DNA of 64,000 bases from Erythroxylum novogranatense (lineage: Eukaryota > Streptophyta > Magnoliopsida > Malpighiales > Erythroxylaceae), in NCBI GenBank assembly GCA_029891385.1, contig CM057232.1, positions 64,789,824 through 64,853,823 of the forward strand, given 5' to 3'. The translations under genes were made by a program, and so were the position numbers. Shown in pieces: positions 32,385 to 45,904 of the stretch. Each line of letters opens with the position of its first letter. The stretch's first letter is position 1. The notes beneath the pieces are model-generated. The model worked only from the letters and a program-made list of their open reading frames with translations. It was not told where the DNA came from and did not search any database.

Positions 32385-34658
32385 TGCAAGGGATCTCAAC
32401 ATTGTGCACAAGCATGAGGGTGACAATGGAGAAGCAATTGGACTTTCACGATCATGCATAAGCACGATTGTGCATAATGAAGGTGCACTGAAAGTGGACT
32501 AATATAAACATCCTTCACTCTTTTAGCTATGACTTCTTCTTCCGACGTCAAAATGACATGGGACTTGAACCATTGGAATCATAACACATGGATCTTAATC
32601 GTCACCAAAAAATTATAACCATATGAAATCATTCGGGAGAGGCTGATTGATGAATTTGTGACATAATTAATGTGGAGTTCTGGAAAATAACAACTGAAGT
32701 ATTTTCACTAAACATGCTTCGGTATTTTAGGCATAACATGTTATGTAGTTATCAAAATGAGATGATATTTTATTTGGAGTAAACTACATACATAGAACTA
32801 CAAATCATATGAAGAAGTGGAATTATAATTCAGATTCTAATACTTTCAATTTATGGATGGAATTTGAATCTAATGTACTATTTCAAAATAAGAACAATCA
32901 AAAAATATTGTGAGAATAAATTTTATATTTCTGAACCAAATTAAATGAAGTTGGTATCATAAGAAACTTAAGAGATACAAGAACAAATCTCTAGAAGAAA
33001 GTGTCATCAAATTACTTCATTTTCCTTGTCAGAATGATCATACAAAAAATTGATTTGAAGGTCTAGAATTTTGGAGATAATATGAGAAGAAATGAGAATT
33101 TGGATCTTGTAAAATCATATAATGTTAGAATTACACTAGTAAATGAACTGTGGATATCAAAATACCAAAGGCATGAGTATAATGGGAATGAATATGTTCA
33201 TATGATTGAAGTTGTGATTCAAGAAGAGGAGTCAAGTGTGAGTAAAGTGTATCTAAGTACCCAGGATTGTCATTGAGCATGCATTGTACATAATCTGTAT
33301 ACACAGTTGTGCATGAATAAATGCTTATAATTGTGTCATTATTAATGTGTGTGCAATGTGTGTATTGCATAAATGGGTTGTGCAGGTTAAATGTTCGCAT
33401 TCAGGCGTTTCCAGAATTTGGAATTTAATGCTAATTTGGAACATATTGTGAATAAACCGAGATGGTCTCACTTTATTATTTGTTTTGTTTGAATTTTGTA
33501 TTAATTGACTATTGGATGATGTTGTGAATGTGATTGATTGTGTTGGTTTCTGCACAGAAGGTCTGATGAATGTGATATATGAATGAAATATTGAAGTGCT
33601 CCTTGTATGTGAATTGGATGAAATATATGATGTATGACTTGGTTGTTAAATGTCAGACTTAATTCCGAAGGAAAGTGTGATCATGCATATAAATGAAAAG
33701 GTGATACTCAACTCTAACATTGAATGTTGGACTACGATCTAATGATAAGTGAATGTGAATGAATAAGAATATGCAAATGTGATTGAGGCATTCCAATTCA
33801 TAAATGCATGAAACATAATTGCAGTTGTGACTAGAGTAGCCACCGATCATAGCTTAAAGCTCAACATGTGAAAAAAAACCTCAAACTAAAAAATGATTAA
33901 AAGCCTAAGGCTCACTATGTAAAATGAGCCCTGTACCCCCCAAGCGGATAAGAGACAGTTTGTAAGGAGCATGGTATCCAATGGATACAGGGTAGTTTAG
34001 GCACTCTGTTATAACAAAGTAATAAATGGAAAGTGGGTCTTATGTGCACTACATATGCATAATATGAATGATTAAAGTGTATTAAGTGTGAAATATGAAA
34101 TGAAGTGAATGTGAATTACGTGTTATGTGACTAGGTGAGCCATCGATGATGGTCACTCATTGAGTTCTCAAAACTCACACAACATATTCAAATATTTTTT
34201 AGGACCAAAAGAATACCTCGTTAAGCAAATAAGATAAAACATGCAAGTGAGGCATAGAGATCGGGATCAGCATGCATTTGCATTGTATTTCTTTCTTTTT
34301 ATTTGGAATTGTATTTTCCATAACTTTTGTATCAAATTATATATTCTGAAAGTTTTGTAAAAAGGTATATATGATTTATGTTATAATGTAAAGATTTTAT
34401 GACTAAAATGTTTTGTTTTTGTGAAAGGGCCGAAATGGCTATTGAAAATTATGTTGATTGTATTGTTATGATTGAAAAAGTTTACTAATAAAGTAGGCCC
34501 AAATTGATTATCAATTTCTTCATAGTTTGATTGTATTAAAAAAAATTTGTAGTGAGTTTTGACTGATTGAGTGTTTTAGCACGCCACCCTTGCGAGGCAC
34601 AAACTCCGATATCACCCATAGATGTTGTGTACGTGTCTAGCAGGAGTGGGATGTTACA
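32385..34658 (+). repeat. 5' LTR of a Tekay/Del-like chromovirus, 5'-truncated
   Basis: The right end GGGATGTTACA at 34658 is followed by the PBS. About 2.2 kb aligns by eye with the 3' LTR part at 44215-46363 (for example CACAAGCATGAGGGTGACAA, ACATCCTTCACTCTTTTAGC, GGGTTGTGCAGGTTAAATG). About the first 1.6 kb of the LTR is missing, replaced by the MITE-like end at 32384. The two LTRs differ by many substitutions, so the element is old. A short palindromic pair (CACGATCATGC/GCACGATTGTGC) lies at 32447-32473. Confidence 0.85.
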
Positions 34659-34662
34659 TATG

Positions 34663-34675
34663 TGGTATCAGCGCC
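34663..34675 (+). other. Primer binding site, Met-tRNA type
   Basis: TGGTATCAGCGCC lies four bases after the LTR end at 34658. Position and sequence match chromovirus primer sites. Confidence 0.85.
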
Positions 34676-37617
34676 CAGAATTACTATCTTATATGGTTTT
34701 TTTTTCAAATATGTATCAAGGTACATGCATTTTTGTCATGTCATAACAAATAATAACAACTGATCCTTATTATAAGTCACATGTGTTTGAGTCACATGTA
34801 TGAGCAATTGTTAAGTGTTTAGATTGATAGGAAAGGTGAGAAAAAAAAGATGATCTATCTGAATGTGAGGGGATGAAAGTTTGTGGATATTTAGACATGA
34901 GGAATAATATATGGTTAGATATGACAGATATAGATTCAACGCATTCATATTGGTGGATGTATTATATAATACGACATCAATATTGTACCTTAGTAATTTA
35001 TCCGCGAATGTGATATAAATGTGAATACATTGTCATGGACTGATTAACGAAAGAAGTGATATGAATATGAATGATGAGACTTAAAGTGTACAAGCCAAGT
35101 TGAAAGAAAATAAAAATATTTTTTTATAGCCTAGAGAGGTCAAACTTGGACTTGAAATGAATGTCAGATAAATGTGATAAGAGTTATGATTTAGTATAAG
35201 AACATGTTAATGAAATTGAGATCAGAATTTTAGGATGATTATGTGTCTATGATTCTGAATTGATTGTGACCATATGTATGTATGATGATAAATGGTAATT
35301 AGAAAGTGAGATGATGATTGCAATATATGAAAAAGTTGTTAAGGTTAAGTTGATTTACCATTGTGAGTGTACATCTGATAATGGGATCACCATGACAAGT
35401 GAGAATATTTAGCATAAATGTATTATATGTGTGGAGATAATATAAGAAGCAATCTATGACTATTTAAATAGTGGTCAGTTATAGTTCCTATAGTTCAAAG
35501 TCTAAGATGAGTTAGAGTAAGACGTGAAAATTCTTATAGTGATCAATTGGGAATGAATTGAGATTGTTAATGACGTTACTATATATATGATGAATTCAAG
35601 GAAAAAGAAGAAGGACATGATCATGGCATAATCCCCACGATGGAAGACAGGTGACAAAGGAGAATTGTTGTCTAGAATTAAATGAAATTAAGGTATCCTT
35701 AGCATAAGCTACAAATTGGTGAATTGTCATAAATATATCTTTAGATATGATGCAATGATTTTGATGATATATACTAAAGTATTAGAGTAAATGAAATTGT
35801 TTAATGCCTCACTGAGCCTTATTATAAGGGATGTTCTATTCATGCAAGTTATGGTATAAAATGATCTTATTAAGATATTATAAATAATTAAAATTGATCT
35901 TCTTGAGGTACGAAAAATGACTGAAAGGTAATCATGGAAAATAGTTTATTGATAAGGATTTCATGAACAGTATCGATGATAGTAGTAAGAAATTTCTGTC
36001 AAAGAAGAAATTTCCCTGAATTAGGTTAAGTTGATCAGATGATTCAAATTAAGAATGATCAATGAAGAAATAAATCAGAAATGAATATATAATGAATCAA
36101 AAGTGAATAATGGAGTCATATCCCTAGCAAAGACTTACGCATAAGAGGTTTGTTTGATGTAAAGTATCCAATTATATGATTGGATTATTGAATTTAAGGA
36201 CACATTATTGCTAAAATGAGGAGAATTTAGGTCCACATAAGAAGTTAAAATTGAAAATAAATCAAAATGTGGGGAGAAACTAGTATGAATGAATAGACAT
36301 TTGAATAAGTCAACATGAAATTAAAGGAAATCGAATGAATTGAGAAAACCATTTAAGAAAAGAAGTAAATTGGGAAAACAAAAATAATATGAGATAATAC
36401 TACCTCATTGAGAAATTAGATCCTTAAAGAATTATGAGAAACAAATCATGGGCACAAGAAGTTTTGGGTTACATTTGTTGGAGTTAACAATGCCCCCAAC
36501 AATATTATGGTATTGAAGATTAAAGTGATCCAAGAAAAATTTGATTAATTAGTGACCATGATCATAAAGGAAAATTGGAGTGTATTCAAAAATTGAAGCA
36601 AATATTTTGAATATTTGAGGAAATCTTACGTATTACGAAGGTAAAAATAGTTATATGCCAAGTTCCATAAAAGTGGATCTTAGCTTGATCAAATAAACTG
36701 TGGGTGGTATAGTATTTGGACATGGCACATTAGGAGACTCAAGGAAGATAGAGGTGATGATAAAGTGAAAAAACTATAAGGAATATATGAAAGATTCGGA
36801 GTTCTTTAGAACTAGTTATATGCTGGATACTACCAGAGACTATTAAGGGGTTTTTATTGATCTTATCTCTTGACAATAAAAAATGTTTGAGGAAAAAAAT
36901 GAGTTATAGCGTTATATGACATAAAGGGGTTGTTCGTCCTTACATTAAAATAAAAAGGGCCTAAAAATGGATAAAGGCTAGAATCGATTTGAGATACTAT
37001 TGATTAATGAAATTGATCTGTGTCAGAAACTAAGTGATTTAAGTAAGATAAATGAAATTGGTGGATCAACATCGAGGTTATAGAGCATAATGAGATAGAC
37101 ATCAGAGTCGAGTATATTAACACTAAATAGGTGTGAAGTATCAATTGAAAGATGGAATGTCTTTGATAGTATTACCTTGTCAAGGTGTGCATGGATTAAG
37201 ATAAAGATGTGTTCAAATAAGGAAAAATGATAAAGTAAGCTCAAATTGTATTAGTTCATATGAAGTTATTTGGAGCATAAGACCAGTAACTTATAAGTTG
37301 TATAATTAATAAAGATGTCTAAGAATTAAAATGTGTGATATGTGAATACGATAAGAAATAATGATATGATTTGACAAAGATGTATTGACATCTTACAAAG
37401 TGAAAAATTGTGAATAATCTGAAATATAATGAGGAAACAGTTAAGCTAGTTTGATCTCGGAAGAAATGAGTATAGGATTGATTGATTTCATTGACTATAG
37501 TCATTTGGAAGAAATTATTTGAGTGAAGAAGTTAAATGGGAAATGGAGGAACATAAGAGGAAACATAACCTTGCCTTCCTGATCAATTAGATAAGAATTT
37601 CAAGGACGAAATTTATT
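34676..37617 (+). other. Interior of Tekay-like element, no recognisable gag-pol
   Basis: About 2.9 kb separates PBS and PPT. No stretch gives a recognisable gag, protease, RT, integrase or chromodomain, and open stretches stay below about 75 codons. Autonomous Tekay interiors are roughly 5 kb or more. It is either a very decayed, shortened copy or a LARD-type non-autonomous element. The first 150 bp match 29440-29590. Confidence 0.6.
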
Positions 37618-37631
37618 AAGGAGGGGAGAAA
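37618..37631 (+). other. Polypurine tract of Tekay-like element
   Basis: AAGGAGGGGAGAAA follows AAGGACGAAATTTATT, the conserved chromovirus stretch before the 3' LTR. The LTR begins TGTAACATCCC at 37632. Confidence 0.9.
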
Positions 37632-40204
37632 TGTAACATCCCATTTCCATATTAAAGGTTAGACCCTAAAAAAATTCGATATATGTGACATCAATGAGAG
37701 ATTTAAAAAAATGCATTTTTCATGCTCATGCATATTGTTAGCATACATGCACGTGAATTTGAATTTTTTTTCACAATAAAATAACTATATATGCACTCAT
37801 TTGATATTTTCCATGTAGAATTGAATTATAAATGTGTTATATTGAGAATTGTGGTTTTTATATGCTGGGAATTGATTTGGAGAGTGTGTTTCATTGATTT
37901 AGAATTTTCAGTGAAGTTTGTGATTTTTTCGAGAATTCAAGGTATTTTTGGACTAGAAAAAATGTCAAGTCATAGAATAATTGAGGAATAGTAGTATAAG
38001 TAAAAGTCCAATGGTAGTGGAAATTTTTATAAGTGACACTAAGATTTAATGAAAAGTGTAACTAAAGATTGGGAGAAAATTGTAGTAGAAATTAGAGACA
38101 AATGGAATAGTTAAAAAAAGAACCAATTAGAGACCACAAAAAGAGGGCAAGTGGCAAGTAACAAATGGCACAACACTTGCCACTCACCACTCACAATTTT
38201 ATTAACCCAAATTCAAGACCATTTAATGGTCTTTCTCTTGTCAAAAACGATACATGCCCCTTCTTTTCATCTCTTCGCTTTTCTTTTCTCTTCACTCACA
38301 GATATTCACTCTCATCCCATCAAATGTTGAAACTTTCTTTCACGTCCATTTATTATTATCACTTTTATTACTTCTTCATATTTGTCAATAAAGGCCTAGC
38401 CCTGCTACCTTTGATTGATAATGTACGTGTAAGAGAAGGACTATGTGATCGATTCTGTAACATCCCGGTACCAGCGGGAAGGGTAAAATAGGAAATATGG
38501 GTGTTTAGTGAGAGTTTAGTAATGCAATTGCACGTTCATGCATTTTGTGACATACTTGTATTGTGAAAACTGAATTTATTGCACATGAAATTTTTGTACA
38601 TCCATTCATTGACATTCCTGGTATATTTGGTTCTACTTGTGAATGGGTTGAGAATTGTGGGTTATTGATTTTGAAAATTTATTTGGAGAGTGACATTATT
38701 GATTTTATAATTTTGGAGAATTTTGGAGAATTTTTCTGAAATTTTTTGGGGGAAAATCCCGGACTAGAAAAATGTCGAGGGGCAGACCAACTAATAATCA
38801 GTATTAGAATTTAGTGCCTATGGAATTGAATTTTGGCCATATCGTTATCGAAATAATTGACAAGTGTAATTTATGGGAAATTGGGCTTGAAATTTATTAG
38901 TTTAAGAAGAAATTAAAGGTTAAAGCTTGGCTTGACACATGGCATGTTGAGAGCCATGTATTAGGTTAGATAACCATTTAAATTGAAGCTCCATTTGGCC
39001 TCTCTCACGACATTCACTCTTTAAAAGCCCTTTGGAGTTGAATTTTGGGTTATTTTCTTCTCTTCTTCGTGAGCTTCTTCCCCTTCTCTTCTTGTGTTGT
39101 GATTTCCTTCAACTTAAGCTTAGCTTTCATCTATTCCTTGTTCCTTGTCATCTTGCTCTTGCTTACTTGTCATAAACCTACCTCTTTACTCCTTTGGATG
39201 ATGATGATCGATGGTGATGGTTGAAGCTAGGCTTTGGTGGTGTTCTTGGAGAGTTCAATGATTATGTGGCTTAACCAAGTAAGTTTCCTTTCAAATGTTA
39301 TGGGTATGGCTAAATAAAGCTAAATTGATGATGAACTTGAGTATCTTGATGATTTGAGTTTTGTAAGGGTTATGTATGTATCTTGGATGATGCAAAGTTA
39401 TGTTCATATATTGTTGTTGTATGTATAGGATAAGTGAGAAAGCATCTATAGAGGTTTAGAGATGGATTGATGTTCAAAGAGATGCATGAATGAGTATAAA
39501 CTTTATTGTACTAGATATCTATGTATATGCACTATTTTTGGTAATTGTTAAATGATAGATCTTAGGTTGTTTGAGAGTGAGTTATTAAATTGAATTAGGT
39601 AGGGATTGATGAAGAAGTATAATGGAAATGATGATTTAAATAGATGAGTTGAATGTTAAGATTGAATAGTGGAAAAATCTGGAAAATTTCAATAGTTTGA
39701 TCTTAAGTGTGCTCCACTTGATTGGCCATAATTGTTTCTATAGTCGTCCAAATGAGTTGAGGTTTGGTTTACATGAAACTAGAGGAAATTGACTACAATT
39801 CCTATGAAGATGTTGAGTGTGAATTTGGTCTTGAAGAGTCCCAAATGTTGGTATGAAGTTAGGTAATTGAGTGTTGAAATTGTTATGAATGAAGGCATAT
39901 GATTGTGTTTCATTTTGGATGTGTATAAGCTATTAGGGAATATGAATTGAGTATGAACGATTGTGAACTACATTTGAGGTGTTTATGTGTGTAGTCACTA
40001 ACTTGAACATGATGAATTGTGAGTAGGAAGTGTTTGGTATTGAGGAATAAAATGTGAGATGGGAAAAGATGGAATATCATTGATGTTTAAGTTGTTTTAT
40101 GCTAGAATTGGTGAATTTGGAAGTGTTTAAGAGTGTATGAAAGGTTAGAATGGGTTTAGGAACTTTTGGATGAGTTTTAGAAGTGAAAAATTTAGTTAAT
40201 CCGT

Positions 40205-40320
40205 ACCTTACACGGTCTGCCCATGTACCATTACATGGCCTGTGTAAATCCAGGCTCAGGCGACACAGTTCACCCAAAGGTTACACAGTCTAACCGTGCA
40301 GCTTTACACGGTCTGTGTGT
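40205..40320. repeat. Block of TTACACGG-type motifs in the solo Tekay-like LTR
   Basis: ACACGG or near variants start at 40210, 40233, 40263, 40283 and 40306, giving intervals of 23, 30, 20 and 23. Complementary pieces (CCATGTA, CTGTGTAAAT, CCGTGCAGC) alternate with them, so neighbours can pair. The block lies about 930 bp after the CCAAGTAAGTTTCC leader motif (39275). Confidence 0.75.
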
Positions 40321-41712
40321 TTTAGACCTCTTAACAACAGAATTAGAATTTTTGATCTTCATTAAAGTTGTATCACTAGATGTCTTCTTTCCAATCGTGT
40401 AAGAAATAAGTCATTCCGACATCTAGAACAAAAGGTATGGCTTTTTCTCCAAAGTATGTTTGATTGAAGGATAGTTATGAACATGGTTGCTTCCTTTGAC
40501 CATAACTCCTTTTCTAGAGCTCCAAATGCATTGATTCTTATGGAAATGGATTCCTAACTCATTTTACTATATCTCCACCAATATTTGTATTAATTGGAGT
40601 TAAATTGAAAGAGATTGATCAAATGCAAGTGTGAGAGTCTATTGGAACATTGTCAATGGGAGTAGTTTTACTGAATAAAGTTCAATGTTTTGCTTATATC
40701 TAGAGCTATAGGATTCCAAATGAGATTATTCTTTCTTTGTAGTAAATTTAAGATATAGGGATTCAAATAATATGAAGAAGATAAATTTTGCTTCAATTCC
40801 TAAGATGTTCAAATTCGAGATAAAATTGGGTTTAGTGCACTTAGAACAATCCTTGAATGTTTGAGATATATCTCCCAATCTACTAAACCAAATTGAGTGA
40901 TCTTGTTGTCAATGGATTCTTAAGACATAGGGGAACACATTTCTAGAAGAGGGTATGACCAAATTTCATTAGTTTCACTTTCTTATTGAACGTGAATAGT
41001 GGACCCGAAAGTGCATTTTGGAAAAATACCCAGGATTGTCATGAACATGTATTGTACATATATGTACATGAATAAATGCTTATAATGGTGCAATATTATT
41101 TATGTGTGTGCAACGTATTGCATAAATGGGTTGTGCAGGTCACAAGTCCGCAGTCAAGCGTTTCCAGAAATTGGAAGCAACTGCTAATTTGGAGCATACT
41201 GTGAGTAGACATAGATGGTCTTACTTTATTGCTTGTTAATTGAATTCTTGTATTATTTGACTATTGGATGATTGTGTAAATGTGACTGAATATGTGGGGT
41301 TTCGGACAGGAGGTCCGATGATTGTGATGATTGACTTGGATATTGAAGTGCTAATTGTTTGTGAATTGGAAGAACTAAAAGTATTGAATGATTGTTATGT
41401 ATTGCCTGAATGTGTAAATTGCATGCAAGTGAAAGTGTGATTTCTCAACTATCTGTTGCATACCGGACTACGGTCCGCCGACAAATGAATATGATTGAAT
41501 AAGAGGATGCAATTATGAGTTATGCATTTCAATGCATATGAATGACGATTGAATTCTCAACACTAAGGTTAAATGCCGGACTAAGGTCCGATAATATGGG
41601 AATGAATGGGTTTACAAAATTGTGACTGATGCATTTCATTTCATGAATGCATGTCATATAATGGCTGTTGTGACTAGAGTAGCCACCGATCAGAGCTACA
41701 AGCTCAACGATT

Positions 41713-41842
41713 AATGAGCCCTATATGAGACAATTACCAATGAGCCCTACATGGGACAGTTACCAATGAGCCCTATATGAGACAGTTATCAATGAGCCCT
41801 ATATGAGACAGTTATCAATGAGCCCTATACGGGACAGTTCAG
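41713..41842. repeat. 26-bp tandem repeat, five units
   Basis: Units start AATGAGCCC at 41713, 41739, 41765, 41791 and 41817, a strict 26-bp period (core CTATATGAGACAGTTA). A single such segment occurs in the other Tekay-like LTR copies, so the expansion is specific to this LTR. Confidence 0.92.
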
Positions 41843-42519
41843 GCACTCGATCACAACAGATTAACGATTGAAAAGTGAGTCTCATATACACTAAGTATGC
41901 ATGATATAAATGATTAAATGATATTGAATGTGAAATAACTGAACAAGTTTATGTGATTCAATATGGTTGTTAATGAAATGATATGAATATGGAAAATAAT
42001 GTGATATAGGAAATAAAGTGAGATTGGTTCAGTGATTGAATGTGAAATAATATGATCATGTGCGATCAGTATGAAATACATGTCTTATGTGATATGTGAT
42101 GAGTGAGCCATCGATGATGGTCACTCACTGAGTTCACAAAACTCGCCCAAAATTTGCAATCATTTTTAGGACCAGAAGAATATCCCGTTAAGCCAACGGG
42201 AGTATATTTGCAGGATTCAAGTGAAGGATAGAAGTCGGGATCTATTCGCGTCTGCATTGTATGCCATTATTTAAGTAATAAAATGTATTTTTGTATTTGG
42301 GAAATAGGCCACAGTGGCTATTAGAAATTGTGTATAATAAAATTGTATATGATTATATGATGACCCAAATTATTCATTGAATTCTGCATATATTGTTTTC
42401 AAAAAAAATGTACCGATTACTGAATGAGTGTTTTAACACGTCACTCTCGCGGGGCACGGACTCGGATATCATTGTCGATGTCGGGTTCGGGTCGCGTGGG
42501 AGTGGGGTGTTACAGATTC

Positions 42520-43190
42520 TCCTTTCGTGAGCTATCTTCTACTGGGCTCTCTTGGGTTACTAGGGTTTTTGAGATCATTCGTGCTGGGGAGTGGGCTTTT
42601 TCGGAGGGGAGTCATGAGTTACAGCAGATTTGGGAATCAGTTCGCTTTCGACTGCAGCTTCAGTCCGATAGTTGGGTTTGGGGAGGCCACTCTTCAGGAG
42701 CCTTCTCTGTCGACACTGCCTAGGACCTTCTTCGATCCCGAAATCTAGTGGACCTGATCCACCATTTATTGTGGTTCTCAGGGCACATTCTACAACACTC
42801 CTTCATCCTCTGGTTGGCAGCATAGGAGTGACTTCAGACCATGGACGGGTTCCAGTTTTTTGACATTCTGACATCCTCGACTTGTGTGTTTTGTGATACT
42901 TCTACGAAGACACATGATCACCTCTTCTTTCAGTGCCGATTCTCTGCCGCTGTTTGGGGTTCCCTCTCGATGAAGACCCACACTGCTTGGCCTTCGACCC
43001 CTTGGACTCCTCTTCTTCAGTGGGCTTGCACTCATCTCTGTCGGCGCAAGGATTACTGACGCTTTCTTTCACGGTTAGTCCTCTCGGCCACTGTTTACTT
43101 TCTTTGGTGACATCGGTCCACCCACAACATTATTGAGGACATCACTAAGCTTATCCATTCCTGGCTTCTTAGCCTTGAGACTCGTCTTTA
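42520..43190 (+). pseudogene. LINE ORF2 C-terminal fragment with zf-RVT motif
   Basis: Translations include DSWVWGGHSSGAFSVDTA, typical of the end of plant LINE reverse transcriptases. Then come FFDILTSSTCVFCDTSTKTHDHLFF and QCRFSAAVW, a zf-RVT zinc motif with C-x2-C and H-x4-C spacing, and finally a helical tail (IIEDITKLIHSWLLSL). Stops after DTA, in LAA.E and after RKDY break the frame. The endonuclease and RT catalytic parts are absent. Confidence 0.85.
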
Positions 43191-43252
43191 GATACCTGTT
43201 CTTTATAGGCATATCTGGAGGCTTTCTACCTAGTTATTGATCTTTGTTTTAT

Positions 43253-43362
43253 GAGACGTCTGTGGCTTTTACTTCATTTTTTTTAGAGCCGTCTGTGGCT
43301 TATTTTATTTTGAGAGTCGTATGTGGCTTATTTGTTTTCAGTTTGAGAGCCGCCTGTGGCTA
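43253..43362 (+). repeat. Degenerate repeats in LINE 3' UTR
   Basis: GAG-NCGTCTGTGGCTTATTT-like units occur at 43253, 43286, 43312 and 43345, about 26-33 bp apart, shortly before the poly(A). They resemble imperfect tandem copies of one approximately 30-bp unit. Confidence 0.8.
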
Positions 43363-45904
43363 TTTGTTTTGCTTTGTACATAGCTTTCTCTCTTATATGA
43401 ACCCTACTTTTTAATTATTATATATGTTACATTCTTCAAAAAAAGAGAGAAGGAAGTTAGGGTTAAGTGTGATTTGAAGACAATGAAGCTAAACAAGTAA
43501 GTATAAGCATTAACTCTTCTTGATTTGTTAAATAAAAGCATATATGATGATAGAAGGTGATATTGGAGTAAAACATGTGTGTAGAAAATTGATGATGATT
43601 GGGTACATGTATATGTTTTGTTTTAGGTTAATTACCAAATATAGATTGTGATTTGTTGTAACTGAAATTGAACTAAAATGGGAGTTAGAATGAAGAGGAA
43701 ATAAGCTAGAAGTGATAGACCAAGCAAAAGAGAGGAACTAAGATGGAATGATGATGAAAAGTGATAGAAAATGTACAGATGCAGTATTTTTAGTGAATGT
43801 GCATCTGTATTTTTGCCATATCTTGGTCTATAGACATCCAAATGGGATGATTTTAAGTTCATATTAAACTAAAGATATATGGTTATAGTTTTCATGAAGG
43901 AATCAAAATTGAATTCTGTCTCTAAAAGTTTCAAACATTAATTCTAATTTGAGTTCGTGGATTCTATTGTGGTTTGGAATAGTCTGTAGTGTTTTTATCA
44001 TAACTTGCAGCATACCGAAACCAAATTGCATGAAATTGGTTTCATTTGAAATTTAAGACATAAAAGAACAATTGTTGAGAAGGATGTTTGGCCTAAATAT
44101 TTCATTTTCATTGTCAAGAAGCTGTGTAAATTTGTCTCGATTGTCTGCTTTTGGGAAGAGCTAAAAGAAGTTAAAAGAAAAGGGTGTGCATGATCGTGCT
44201 TGAGCACGATCGTAGCTCTCAAGGGTTATAAGGGATCTTACCATCATTCACAAGCATGAGGGTGACAATGGAGAAGCAATTGGAATTGAACGATTGTGCT
44301 TATATGAAGGTGCAGGTGCACTGAAACTGGACTGACGTAAACATCCTTCACTCTTTTAGCTATAACTTATTTTTCCCACCTCCAAATGACATGGGACTTA
44401 AACCATTGGACACATAACAAGTTGGTCTTAATCTACACAAAAAATTATAACCATATGAAATGATTATGTAGAGATTGACTGATGAATTTGTAACGAATTA
44501 ATGTGGATTTTTGTAAAATGATAACTTGAGTATTTTCACTGTATATGATTTGGTATTTAAGGTATAACTTGTTATGTAGTTTTCTAAATGAGACGATCTT
44601 TGGTTTGAAGTAAACTAGATACATGGGGATACAAATAATATGCAGAAGTCGAATTGTAATTCAGACTCTAAGACTTTCAATTTCAAATTTCTGAACCAAA
44701 TTAAATGATCTTGGTGTCATTAGAAACTTAAGAGTTAGGAGAACAATTCTCATCAAATTACTTCATTTTTCTTATCAGAATGATCATATAAAAAAATTGA
44801 CCCGAAGGTTTGGAATCTTAGAGATATTATGAGAAGAAATGAGAATTTGGATCTTGTAAGATCATATAAATGAACTGTTGGTATCAAAATACCAAATGCA
44901 TGAGTATAATGGGAATGAAGAAATTCATATGATTGAAGTTATGATTCAAGAAGAGGAGTCAAGTGTGAGTAAAGTGTATCTAATAAAAGTGAATTAGAAT
45001 TTGATTTTATTAGAGCAAATAATGCTAAAAGGAAATGACAAGTAATTGAGTTATAAAATGAGAATGAGCATATGATATGAAGTTTGATAAAGTACACAAG
45101 ATTGTCCTTGAGCATGTTCATGAATAAATGTTTATAATTGTTCCATTATTAATATGTGTGCAGTGTGTGTCTTGCATAAATGGGTTATGCAGGTTAAATG
45201 CCCGCATTTAGGCATGTCCTGAATTTGGAAGTTAATGCTAATCTGGAGCGTACTGTGAGTAGACCGAGATGATCTCACTTCATTGTTTGTTTTGCTTGAA
45301 TTTTGTATTAATTGACTATTGGTTAATGTTATGAATGTGATTGATTGTGTTGGTTTCAGGACAGAAAGTCTGATAAATGTGATGCATGAATGAAATATTA
45401 AAGTGCACCTTATATGTGAATTGGATGAAATATGTGATACATGACTTGGTTGTTAAATGTTGGACTTAGTTCTGAAGGAAAGTGTGATCATGTATATAAA
45501 TGAAAAACTGATATTCAACTCTAATGTTGAATACTAGATTATGGTCCGATGATATGTGAATGTGAGTGAATGAGAATATGCAATTATGATTGAGGCATTC
45601 CATTTCATGAATGTGTGAAACATAATTGCAATTGTAACTAGAGTAGCCACCGATCAAAGCTTAAAGTTCAACGTGTGAAAAATAGCCTCGACCTCGAAAG
45701 TGATTAAGAGCCTAAGGCTTACTATGTAAAATTAGCCTTGTATTCCTCAAGCAAATAAGGGACAGTTAGTAAGGAATCCGGTATCCAATGGATACGAGAT
45801 AGTTTAGGCGCTCGTTCATAACAAAGTAATAAATAGAAAGTGGGTCTTATGTGCACTGCATATGCATAATACGAATGATTAAAGGGTATTGAGTGTGAAG
45901 CGTG

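Larger units (their letters stand above)
38456..42514 (+). mobile_element. Solo LTR of a Tekay/Del-like chromovirus (4059 bp), TSD GATTC
   Basis: It starts TGTAACATCCCGGTACC and ends GAGTGGGGTGTTACA. GATTC flanks both sides (38451-38455 and 42515-42519), a clean 5-bp duplication proving one insertion followed by LTR-LTR recombination. It shares long stretches with the surrounding LTR (ACCCAGGATTGTCAT at 41030, GTAGCCACCGATCA at 41680). It contains a palindromic block (40205-40320) and a 26-bp tandem repeat (41713-41842). The length is at the high end for plant LTRs. Confidence 0.93.
38441..43445 (+). mobile_element. 5'-truncated L1-type LINE inserted in the 3' LTR (contains a solo LTR)
   Basis: It ends in an A run (43438-43444). 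AGAGAAGGA occurs just before its start (38432-38440) and just after its end (43446-43454), a 9-bp target duplication. Without the solo LTR it is about 940 bp, starting CTATGTGATCGATTC. The interior encodes the C-terminus of a LINE ORF2. The insertion therefore came after the LTR and before the solo LTR. Confidence 0.85.

Noticed and set aside
34676..37617. Attempt to read gag-pol domains in the Tekay-like interior
   Set aside because: No catalytic motif could be placed with confidence in any frame, so no coding feature is listed.
41713..41842. Regularly spaced repeats considered as a CRISPR-like array
   Set aside because: The repeats are contiguous 26-bp units without unique spacers and lie in a plant LTR.
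42424..42723. 99-codon plus-strand frame that seems to fuse LTR and LINE sequence
   Set aside because: Its first part is the end of a solo LTR and only the part after 42519 is LINE coding. The fusion is accidental.
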